Shown here: positions 32,165 through 42,200 of the stretch, piece by piece
How the letters are laid out: every line of letters begins with the position of its first letter
Numbering within the stretch: position 1 is the stretch's first letter
Assembly (NCBI GenBank): GCA_963691655.1
Contig: OY829329.1
Span: 66,728,822-66,792,821 of the forward strand
Reading direction: 5' to 3'
DNA from: Toxonevra muliebris
Taxonomy: Eukaryota; Arthropoda; Insecta; Diptera; Pallopteridae
DNA length: 64,000 nt
The notes under the pieces: model-generated
Told to the model about the DNA's origin: nothing
The model's input: the letters and a program-made list of their open reading frames with translations, nothing else
Database searches by the model: none
Position numbers and translations under genes: made by a program

Positions 32165-32700
32165 ACTTTAAAAATAGGACCCTAAAAGTATACCGCACAT
32201 TTAAAATTTTGCTTGTAAATATAGTGCCCCGAAAGTATGCTGTCTTATTAATATAAACAGTTAAGAAATGTGAATTTTTAGTATTAAAAAATTAATAAAA
32301 ATAGGACTTTAAAAGTATACCGCAAATTCATTATTTCGTTTGTAAATATAGTGCCCGAAAGTATGCTGTCTTATTAACAGTATAAACAGTTAAGAAATAT
32401 GAATTTTTAATATTAAAAATAAGACCCTAAAAGTATACCGCACTTTTATTATTTTGTATGTAAATATAGTGGCAGTTATGTAAAACTTTCGTATCGCTAG
32501 GTGGTGAATTGCACCTTGTAAGTATGCTCTCTTATTATTAGTATAAACAGATTAAGGTGAACATTTTAGTATTAAACATAGGACTCTAAAACACATGGAC
32601 TTTGCACTTTTTTTGAATAAAAATCGAAAACTTTTATAATGAAGTAAAAAAAAATACCACAATTTTATTATTTAGTAAGTAAATATTGTGGTTGCCAAGT
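32165..32700 (+). repeat. Imperfect tandem repeat, unit about 120-125 bp
   Basis: The landmark 'aaaagtataccgca' recurs near 32186, 32311 and 32430, and 'agtatgct.tcttatta' near 32236, 32360 and 32521. Each unit also has 'tgtaaatatagtg' and 'gtataaacag.ttaag'. A fourth, more degenerate unit follows (32520-32700, with 'tattatttagtaagtaaatattgtgg'). No coding is seen. 'gaaaacttttataat.aagtaa' at 32625-32645 recurs at 33101-33120, linking this array to the next element. Confidence 0.75.
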
Positions 32701-33121
32701 GGAGCTGTCGTATCGCATGGTGAAGAGCGGAAGAAAGAAAACGAAGCTGGGATGGGTTTTTGGTGCGGTGAGCTGAAAAGCAAGTCCCACACTTTTTGGC
32801 TTTCAATGCTTTGTGCCACTTCTACAAAAAAAAAAAAAAAAAGCCCAAAAGTATGCAACACATAATTTTGATATCAAAAATGATTGTGGAATATACTTAT
32901 ATATCAATAGAATTAGTGGAATATATCAAAAAATGTTTTTATTAATGTATTTTTTATTGTATAGTTTATTCTTTCCTAATTAGAATTGTAAAATAATATC
33001 AATATTACGCGATGTAAACGTGGAAAAAGTACAGAAAGTGCGTAGAAAATAGAATATGAAAATTTAAAAAAAAGAAACACTTTTTGGAACAAAAAACGAA
33101 AACTTTTATAATAAAGTAAAC

Positions 33122-34178
33122 CAAAAATACGTTAAGTATGTTACCACATTATGTGACGAGTGCAGAAGGGACTCATTTTAGTTTTTTGAGAATATTTCTA
33201 TGAGCAAAATAGCAGACACGAAATTTGAGCGATGAAAAAGTATTTTGCGCATTTTACATGAAACTCCTTCAAGGATTCAAAAGAAATTAGCAAAACTAGT
33301 AGGTTACAATGATAAAAAGGACTATAAAAAAGTAGAAAGAGAATATCTCTATTGAGAGGGTAATAGGATCCGGTAGATAGATAAATAGGCCAATAGTCAA
33401 AAAACATGCTGCTTTAATTAAAGCTCATTTAAAGAGAAGTTCAAATACATCTGTCCGCGATATTGCTTTTAAACAGAGAAACTACACAAAATTACGTCCA
33501 AAAAATAAAAAAAAAATACAAATTTTAAATCATTCAAGGTGTCAAATATTGCAGATCGAAGCGAAGAAAAGAAAATTAAAGCCAGAAGCCAAGAACCAGA
33601 AAACTGTTCGAACATTTATTTTCTTACAAAAATCAACTGCTGCATTATAGATGATGAAATCTAGGTGAAAGGTGCCTTCCAGCAATTTTCCACGGCCCTA
33701 GTTAAAGGTCAAGTGCATAAAAAAATTCAAGAGTTAAAACTAGTCTAAATTGCGAAAAAAAAAAATTGATTTGGCATGGAAGATATGCACTTGTGGAAAA
33801 TGCAGTGAAACTTTTGTTACCTCTTTTACCATTTTTAAGCAACCACAATGAATCAGTGTTCTTTTGACCTGAAATGGCCAAGTTACATTATGTCAAGAAA
33901 GCGATGAAGTGGTACGATGAATGCAACCCACCTATCTGATCACAATTATTGTACATCCCACTGAGCGTTACTGGGCTATGGTAAAGTAACAACCTACTAG
34001 TTTTGCTACTTTTCTTTTGGATACATGAAGAATTTTCATGTAAAATAAGCAAAATATTTTTTGCTCGCTTGAGTTTAGTGTCTGCTATTTCGCTCATAGA
34101 AATGTTTTCGAAAACCTGAAATGAGTCCCTTCTGCACTCGTCACATGGTGTGATAACATACTTTACGTATTTTTGTTT
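33122..34178. mobile_element. Tc1-type relic with about 190-bp inverted arms
   Basis: Arms 33122-33308 and 33987-34178 are inverted copies sharing 'tgtgacgagtgcagaaggga', 'aaatagcagacac' and 'agcaaaactagtaggtt'. The arms themselves encode the N-terminal region (SKIADTKFER..ILRILHETPSRIQKK..KLVGY) in both orientations. Decayed coding between them continues on the plus strand: RPIVKKHAALIKAHLKRSS and NTSVRDIAFK (33380-33460), CCIIDDEI (33635), ..AKLHYVKKAMKWYDE (33870-33930) and HPTERYWAMVK (33955-33990). This order matches IS630-Tc1-mariner transposases (DDE around DDE, then D, then PxERYW). No intact frame remains. Confidence 0.65.
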
Positions 34179-34179
34179 A

Positions 34180-34625
34180 GTTCAAAAAAAACTTAACCTA
34201 AAAAAAACAAAAATTAAATATCTAAAAAAAAAAATAAGTTTAAAAAATAGAACGAATTAGCCGAGAAAGTTAGTGTATCAACTGTGCAAGGGGTGATAGA
34301 AGGGGTTAACGGAAAAGTTCGGAATTTTTTCGGAAATTCGGAAACACAATCTTTTGGGTTTGGAACCTATAAAAATGACATTGAGAGGAAACAAAACAAA
34401 TTTTTTTTGAAAAAATTATTGTGATTTTCAAAGAAAAATAATCCTTTTTCAGTGGAACAATTTTTTCGTGTACATTCCTTATGTATGCGCTAAAGAATCC
34501 AGGCAGAGGATTTTATTGAAGAGGGATTTATTAAACTTTTTTTTTAATCAGGTCTAACCTTAGTAATGTATAAGATTTGCATTAGTAAGTTTTTATTTAA
34601 GTCCCATGGCGCGTACGCAGAAAAA
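34180..34625. other. Non-coding
   Basis: AT-rich. 'gttcggaattttttcggaaattcgg' near 34318-34345 is locally repetitive. No gene recognised. Confidence 0.5.
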
Positions 34626-34631
34626 TTAACC

Positions 34632-34735
34632 CATTTTGGTCTAACTGGTCGATTTACAACCAGCAACTTTAAAAATTCCTCAAAAATACGTTTAGAAATT
34701 TTTTCCAAAAGTAATCACTGCTTAACATTTCTATA
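34632..34735 (+). repeat. Dispersed repeat family X, copy 2
   Basis: Same-orientation relative of 10605-10700: 'tttacaaccagcaactttaaaaattc', 'aaattttttccaaaa.taatcactg.ttaacatttct'. No coding. Confidence 0.65.
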
Positions 34736-35069
34736 TATACAGACTTTAAAATCGCATTTAGATATTTTAAATATATTAGATTACACCTGACTTAAAGGAC
34801 AGGTGCACAGACATACTTTTTTAGGAGAATAGTAAAGTCAATTATTTTGCATTAGAAATGAGAAATTCTTTTAGCTAAAATAACAAACTTATATTTTCAC
34901 AATTTCTTATATATTTTGAAGAAGCTACAGCTGACCAAACCTTATAATAATTTATAAAATACTGTGTTAACTACATTTTTTTTTGTTGGAACAGACAAAA
35001 GAAGTATTCAAGAATACAGCACTCAGGCAAGTTTTACGTCCATTGTACTATTTCCTGTGTTCCCTTTTG

Positions 35070-35544
35070 CTATTCTTTAAATCTACCAGATTTATTAATA
35101 AATCTTAGCAAATCCTGCGGTGTTAGAGAGCTCAGGTGTTGGTCTCCCAACACTCCAGTACCAAATATGCTCTGATACTCTGATCTGGCAGAAAGCGGGG
35201 CAGACACTAAGAAAGTGGTCCGCCGTCTCTTCACATTCTTCCTCCAAACCACAGGAAACACAGAGGGCACTAGCTCCCAGGCCAATCATATGCAAATGTT
35301 TGGCCCAAGAGAAATGACCTGTATATAATCCCACCAGCTGCCTGCAGCTCTTTCTGTTAAGTGATAACAGAAAGTCTGTTAGACGTTTCGAGATAACAGG
35401 CAGCATGGTATTTGTCTGTCTAAAGCCCCTCAGGTCCTCCCATTTACGATTGTGGGTCAAGTCGACCCACTCATTAATGGTGTAAGAGAGTACAGGTTCT
35501 GGGCTGTAAAATACATTTTCTCTTAGAGAATAGTTATTGCTCAT
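35070..35544 (-). pseudogene. 3' end of a non-LTR retrotransposon ORF2
   Basis: A 149-codon open frame (35544 to 35098 coding, stop at 35095) contains NEWVDLTHNRKWEDL, SKRLTDFLLSLNRKSCRQLV, GLYTGHFSWAKHLHMIGL and CVSCGLEEECEETADHFLSVCPAF. The order Thr-Gly-His-Phe...His-Leu...Gly-Leu, then Cys-x2-Cys...His-x4-Cys-Pro, is the conserved C-terminal zinc-like tail that follows RNase H in LOA/I/jockey-type ORF2 proteins of insects. RT and RNase H are absent to the right of 35544, so this is a 3' fragment. It is less decayed than the LINE relics at 11 kb and 14.5 kb. A short overlapping frame upstream is a shadow. Confidence 0.65.
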
Positions 35545-35565
35545 ATTTAATTTTTTTTTTTACAC

Positions 35566-35757
35566 CTGGTCACCTTATTTTCTCGGGTTATGCCAAAATC
35601 TACTACACCCTCCAAAATTCAGAAACAAACTTATTTCAATTTTTTAAGTAACTACTAGAATTTTTTATTGAAGACATATGGAATTTGTGTTTTGAAAATG
35701 TTCAAAATTGGTTTATGGCATCTAGTACCTGCCCAAAATTAGTTAATTAAACCTTGC
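35566..35757 (+). repeat. Dispersed repeat family Y, copy 2
   Basis: About 190 bp closely related to 13372-13563 in the same orientation, beginning 'acacctggtcaccttattttctcgg' minus its last bases, and including 'gaagacatatggaatttgtg'. It directly abuts the upstream side of the LINE fragment on the opposite strand. Confidence 0.7.
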
Positions 35758-38635
35758 GAACAGTTCTTTCTCCCTTCTGAGCCTATCATTCAAGGCTTCA
35801 TTATTTACTTTGTGTACCTATATACAATGAGATCTTAAGAAATCAAAACAGGATTTGAAAATATTCAGAAATATATTTTTAGAATTCCTTAGATGATTTT
35901 GTATCAAGGCGCTGAAAAATAGCATTACACCTTTATCGAATTTCTTTAATTTTGATGCATTTAGAGAAAATATTTTAGTCTTGCTAGGTCATCGATGTTA
36001 AGAATATGATCTTGAAATGAGACAATGTTCGGAAACTTAACGCTTAGACCTTCAAAACTTATGGCGTTGTACGACGATCTGTTCGTTCTAATATTAATCG
36101 ATGTAATAGATTTATAAGTAAACCTGTGAGATAAATACTCGGGTGTTAAAGAAAACAGTTGTGTGTTTTGAGATTCTCTACCGGAAGCGTAGAAGGAGTT
36201 CCCAAATTCTTAGCAAAGTAAAGTGTTTCGTGGAAAGACAAATCAGCAGCTGGCAGTCGCATAGCTGCAAATCAGAGTAGAAATTCAAGAAGCAAGTGTT
36301 TTGCTATATTATAGTCGCTACTGAAAATCTTTCATCCATCGTCATAACATATTTTACTCATAAATGGGTTAATGCTAGCGGGAAAAAAGTTCCTTCAAAA
36401 AGTTGTTTAATTTAACAGCTTGCGATTTAAACTCAGTTAAAATCCTGTATGTAATTTTTCAATTTACGTTTTAGACAGAGTTTAGTTGTTATAGTTGGTG
36501 ATTAAAGTTAAACTAAGTTACAAATTAGTTCAGAGTCAAAAACTAAATGTTTAATTGAAGTTTTTGAAACAATTTTCAATAACAATAACTTGTCAATAAC
36601 CAATTAAAATAGACGAATATGTAAATTGAAAGAGTTGTCTGCCAAAATAATAATAACAAACAATCAAAAAAAAAAAAAAAAAAAACATTAGACCAGACTA
36701 AATGGGAATAATGTTGTACATGCTACAACAACAAATACATACAAAATTTTTGAATGAGTGACATGTCCTAATTTAGAACGAACGAACGAACGAACACACT
36801 TTTACCAGCAGCAAAACTTCAATTAACCCAATTAATATATAGTAGAGAGAAAGACCTAATTAAATTTTGAGCACGACCACCACAATGACAACGACAGCGT
36901 AGCACAGAAATGAAAACATCGACGACGTACAGGACGAGAAGAACAACGACGTTATAGAAGAAGAGAAGAAGAAGAGCAGCAAGAACAGCTGATTTTATAT
37001 GAATAAATAACGGTGAAGAAGGAGTGACTCTAATGTGTGGGGGTGCATGTGTGTGTGTGTGTGTGTTTTAACTATGTCTGCTTTAAGGTGGTTGTAGTGT
37101 GGGTATATGAAGAGGTCAAAGTTCGCACAAAAAAAAAAAAAAAAAAAAAAATACTCATTGCAAAGAATCAGACCAGAAAAAAAAACCATCAACACTCTTA
37201 TGAATTGTGCTTGGTAATTGACCTTGGAATTTTTGCTATTGCTGCTCCTGCTACTGAAAAATTCATTAGCGTACATAAATTTATATGTTTGGTATGTATA
37301 AAAAAAAAAAAAAAAAACTGAAAGCTAGAAAGCAACTCTAGGAACCAACTGACCCTCTTTACTGTTGTCGCTGTATATATACCAGCACCACAAATCAAAT
37401 CAGTAACATCATTAGTAAACATCAACCTCAAAAACATTACCATCATTATATGCTGTATGTTTATACATAAAATTGAGTCAATGAACTAACGTTGAAAGCC
37501 AAAGCCACAAGAAAACGGAGAAGGCAAGTAAAAAGCAACCAACAGCCAACAATCTTACAAATGTATGAGCATGTAAGAGTTACAAGATTTTCTATTTTTT
37601 TTATTTTTTTTTTTTTATATTTGTTTTTGTAAATGATTGAACATGTTTTTGGTGCTTTGAAATATGGAACCCACATATCTACGCTCGAAGTTCATTAAAA
37701 TTGCACGAACCAAAACATTCAATAAACACCAAGACAAGTCACACAAAGCAGAAGAAGACAACGAAAGACGTTGAAGGCAAAACCTCAGGCAGAAAATAGA
37801 ACTTACATGAATCTATGTATGTATGTATGTATATCTACTATTACTACTACTAGTATACAAAATCAAAAGATCAATAATTATATTATGATGTTACACCATT
37901 GGCAAAAAGTTGTAACAACAACAACAGCAGCAGCAACAACACCACCATCATCACCAACATCATTATCAGTAACATCGTCGTCGTCATCATGGTGGCATAT
38001 ACACACACACACACACACACAAGAGACTTACAACTTACAAAAAGCACAAAAAAAAAAGAACAGCCCACAAAAGCTGCTGAAGATATGCATACACACACAC
38101 ACACCATTTACATGAAAGCGAAGAGCCTCATCCAAAGAGTGAGAGGCAGTAGCAGTAGCAGCAAGAATTGCATGTGTATGTGTGTTTGTGTATGAAAATG
38201 CAACCATTTTGTAAAATAATCTTCGAAAACACACAGCAAACTTCGGTGGCGGTGGCGCAAATGGTGCAAATTTTCTTCTTGTTGTTACAATAACAACAAC
38301 AACAACAATGAAAACATCGATAGCTATAGCAACAACAAAATGAGAACAAAACACAAAAGCATAAATTCCAGGGGCGAATGTCGAAAAATATTTCGGGGGG
38401 ATTTATTTATTTCTCTTCGATTTATTTCATTTCTCTTCGATTTGGTGAAAAATATGAGATTCGTTTTGTCTCGTATTTGAACACTAAAAAATGTTTGAAG
38501 TGAAATTTATTTGACCACATTTTGAAGTAAGAGTAAACTTTCAAGACCATGTAAAGTTAGCGGTGTTAACAGAAGTGCCAAGTTTATGCCAAGTTATAAT
38601 AACTCTTTTATAATATGGAAGTTAACGAAATCAAT
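35758..38635. other. Non-coding, microsatellite-rich fly DNA
   Basis: Includes GAAC repeats (36777-36797), CA/GT repeats (37050-37068, 38002-38022, 38090-38103) and long A runs (36668-36684, 37128-37150). CAA/CAG tracts occur at 37915-37940 and 38290-38310. 'CAGGGGCG' at 38369 looks like a hAT end but no partner was found with confidence. No gene recognised. Confidence 0.5.
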
Positions 38636-38639
38636 TGAG

Positions 38640-38965
38640 TATTAGGATTTTTCAGAGACTATAATATTAATTTTCATAGTCTTTAAAAAAATATTAAATT
38701 GAAGGAATGGGGCCTGAATCAGAAAAATGACACCTAGAATCATTTTTCAAAAAATGACATTAAATAACAAACTTTTATGTAGACTAGTTACAATGAAAGA
38801 AATACAACAACAAATAAGTATGTATAATAGAACGGTAGTGGTAGCTTCTTTCAACATCTCTATCCAGTTAAATTGAATCGTAGCGGATTCCGAAACGAAC
38901 GCCAGATTTGCCTGTCTCTAAATATCCTGTTGTTGTTTTGACTACAAACGTTCATTAAGCCAGCT
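38640..38965 (-). repeat. Dispersed repeat, copy 2 of the 1.7-2.2 kb family
   Basis: On the minus strand this reads 'gtagtcaaaacaacaacagg', 'tttcggaatccgctacgattc', 'ttgaaagaagctaccact', 'gattctaggtgtcattttt' and 'caggccccattcc' in an order similar to 1735-2175. It lacks the left direct repeat. Probably a short non-autonomous transposon. Confidence 0.55.
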
Positions 38966-41060
38966 AAATATCACCTAAATTGAATGTTATTTGTTGACAT
39001 TGTATATTCTTATTCTCTCTTACTCTAATATTATTCGCAGTTGCAAAATTACGGAAAAAGTTTCACTTCTCTCGAGTCCAGTAAGTTACTAATGACAATT
39101 TTTCAAAAGCTTCTTTAAAAATTACGAAAAATCGAGAAGGGGTGAAGCTGTAAAAAAAAATGAAAAAAGCAATGTGTCGTTGAAAAGGTTATTGAAAATT
39201 CAGCCAATTTATTTTTACGGACAGAGCTGCATCACGATACAAAAACAACAAAAATTATCTCCGTCGAATGCGCTATAATAATACAGTGCATGAATTTGAT
39301 ACCTTAAAAAAAAAATGAATAAAATTGCGAATGAATAAGTTTTTATAGATTTTTAAAACGTGATTTTCAATTTTATACCTAAATTTTCTCCATAATTTTG
39401 GTATTTTTGCAACCAAAAACTTTTCTTTATTTTAACTCATACATGATTTATGTCTAAGAGGAAGTTTTTTATTATGAAAAGCAAAAAATTAATCACGGTT
39501 GCAAAATCCAACCTCTCAATTCCAATTTTATAAAAGAAATTAACTCGTGAAAAAAAAATAAAAATGCTTTTTTGTGCGATAATCTCTTTCTGAAGCACCA
39601 AAGTTTAATTAATTTTAAGAAAAATGAGATTTAAGTTCAGTATTTCTGGCAATAATATTTACAAGTTTCTACGAAAAAATTCTCTGATCAGTCGATCTAA
39701 TTAACCATTTCTAATTTTCAGACCATAATCCAACCATTATGTGTAATCGTCGATAGTTAACAGATCAAAATCGAAGAACGATATGTAAGAACACGTTTGC
39801 TGGGAAGTCTTAAGATGCTTATAGTTAAATACGCAAAAGGAATTATTTTTCCCCTAGTCTAATTATTACATTGATATTAGTGGCGGGACTAGCGGAACGA
39901 ATGTAGGGGTTTCCGAAAAATATTTCAGTCATAATGATAGTTACTTTTGCATTTAAAGGTTTTTCGAAGGAACAAAAGTACTTAAAGCACAATCTCGCTG
40001 AAAATTATTGTATTTTTTATTAAAACTTACTTTTTATTAAAAAATAAGAAGAATAATGAAAAACCTCAAAGGGCCCCTCCAGCATTCACCACTGAAAAGT
40101 TCGAAAGTTGAATGGGCATCAGCGCCCCTCATATAAGAAAACGCATTGTTACAAAAAGAATCAAAAAATTTCTTCAAAATTACCAATGCGTTCTTTTATC
40201 GTCGTTGTTGTTTAAGAACCTTTAAACTTCTGGTTTTCACAATTAACATTTGCCGTGTAGCGTCTAAAAACTTAAATGATTCTTCCAACTTAATATTCCA
40301 ACACATAATACATATACAAAAATAACTACATGCTTCAATGAATGCTTCGGCATGCATTTGAAGTTGTCGTATGGATGTGTATGTGTGACGAATATTTTCG
40401 AAGTACTATACTACACTATACTCTTTTTTAATTGGGAGGTGGGCCTCTGAGCGTAACAGAGTTAACCACTCAAAAACTTAAGACGCATGCTCAGTATAGC
40501 TACCCGATTGGACCGCTTGAACGCCATTTACAAAATTTAAAATCAACAATACATGAAGAGAAAAGTAAAAACCAAAAAAAAAAAAAAGCAAAAGCTGAAA
40601 ATTAAATGAAAGAAGTAGTCAGAAAATTCGAAAAATAAGCAAAAATTGAACCCTAAGATATTAGTGTAAAGGAGAGAAAGAGAGCACCATTGTTTTGCGA
40701 CACCTGTTTTTATTCGAAATTCCCTTTTGCTTTTATACGATATTTCTCCTTCAAAAACAAACAGCAATCACCCAGAAAGTAAATGTTGCCCAAAAGAAAC
40801 CGGTTGCAATATAAAACAACAACAATAACAAAAACTTATCTTCAGTACCGCACTCACTCTCTCACGAATTAGCTATAGCACTGATAAAAATATGAGCACC
40901 AGATCTGTACGCACCTTCGTGTATGTGCGAGTGAGTGACATAGCATTATTTTCGAAAGAGGGTGCCCAAAAGATATACGCTAGTTGCTTGTGTCTAGTAC
41001 ACAGGGTAGAATATAACAACAGTAATAACAGGAATTGTTGTTGTTGTATTAAACGTACAT
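38966..41060. other. Non-coding upstream region
   Basis: AT-rich. 'actcactctctcacg' near 40851-40865 is GAGA-like (CTCTC). CAA tracts occur at 40818-40830 and 41020-41040. It probably includes upstream sequence of the gene starting near 41.1 kb. No repeats were identified with confidence. Confidence 0.45.
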
Positions 41061-41067
41061 ATGTATG

Positions 41068-41100
41068 TATATATAGCATTTGTTGTATCCACCTTGAACA
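41068..41100 (+). promoter_or_regulatory. Candidate TATA box and initiator
   Basis: TATATATA at 41068-41075 lies 32-25 bases before an A at 41100 in ACATTG, a partial match to the fly initiator TCAKTY. Spacing is right for a TATA promoter. It would give a leader of about 960 nt before the ATG at 42059. TA-rich words are common here, so this is tentative. Another TATATAG stands at 41221-41227. Confidence 0.3.
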
Positions 41101-42058
41101 TTGCTGACTCGATTTGTGAATACCGGTTTAGTCGTTCGTGAGACTTTGTCGTAAACGTTGCGTTGTTGTATTGTGTGTCGCTGTGCGTCGTTCGTTGTTT
41201 TGAGTGCGCTGAGTTCGGTTTATATAGAAACAAAACTAAAAAAAAAAAATTTAAAAGAACGTAACAAAAGGAACCAACGCTCAGAGTACGAAACGACGAT
41301 CTTTTGGTCTAGCCTGCCTGCGCGCGTATCCTACTGTTGGCAGTACTCTACGCGGCTTTAAAGAGTTGTGCATTTTTCTTAAATCGTATTTTTTCTTTAA
41401 ATTCAAACTTTTTGTTGAAATTTTTTTATTTATATTTGTGCAATTTTTTTTTTTTTTTTTTTTTTGGAAAACTCATTGAACTTCTTCTTGGCTTGCTAGA
41501 ACGTAGAAGAGCGTAATACCGTTATGTGAGCAGTGTTGCTCTCGTGTTAATAGAATACAACAACAACCATAAAGGCAGGATCTATCAAAATAACACGTGA
41601 GCGCAGAAAAAAAATAAAATATATTTGGCGAAATATTTCAAGAGTGTAAACATTTGATGAAATACTGAGAGAAATACAACAAAAACACGACAATTTGTTG
41701 GTGTAAAAGTGCCTTAAAGAAGAGAAATTCTCAACAAAGAAAAAAAAAGTAAAAATAAAGAAGAAATTTGCACCATAATTCTTCATAAAAATTTGCTCAA
41801 AATCTATAGTTTCCATAAAAATTATCTAATCTAAATCTAAACTTCCTACATTTTAAAATATTAAACAAAAAAAAAAAAAAATAAATTAAAATTAAAAAAC
41901 AAACCAAATTAAAAGAAAAATAGTCCTAACCGCGAGAGAATTTTTGAATTATTTTTCACTCTCTCTCGCTCGCGTTCTGTCGATCAATATCGCATTAAAT
42001 CATTACATTAAAATCTAAATTATTATCATCAGCAAGACGCCGGTTTTAAACATAATAT

Positions 42059-42200
42059 ATGGTAATGGCAGAGATTGGTGGCCATTTGGCTCACCAGCTA
42101 CCTTCTTTGCATACACACTCACAAAGTGGTGGATTACAGCCGTCGCTGGTGATGAATCATCACCTGGATCATATGGATTGTCATGGACATGATGTGATAA
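42059..42200 (+). CDS. First coding exon of a His-rich protein, partial
   Basis: ATG at 42059-42061 opens 47 codons: MVMAEIGGHLAHQLPSLHTH, then SQSGGLQPSLVMNHHLDHMD, then CHGHDVI. The exon ends at 42200, directly before the consensus donor GTAAGTAC (42201), leaving one base of a split codon (phase 1). Unspliced, the frame would stop at a TAA 12 bases later. Codon use and GC content rise sharply exactly over this segment and fall again in the intron, the best coding signal in the window. An alternative in-frame Met is at residue 3, with ATGGC context. The His/Gln/Ser-rich sequence suits the disordered N-terminus of a fly transcription factor, but I do not recognise the gene. Downstream exons must lie beyond 64 kb or in frames too short to see. 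A leader of about 0.9 kb with several upstream ATGs precedes it. Confidence 0.65.

Noticed and set aside
37771..38354. Overlapping ORFs rich in Thr/Ser/His/Val/Cys
   Set aside because: Translations of CAA/CAG and CA repeats on both strands.
38369..40130. hAT element between CAGGGGCG at 38369 and AGCGCCCCT near 40121
   Set aside because: The right end lacks the final G and inner bases do not match, and no target duplication was found.
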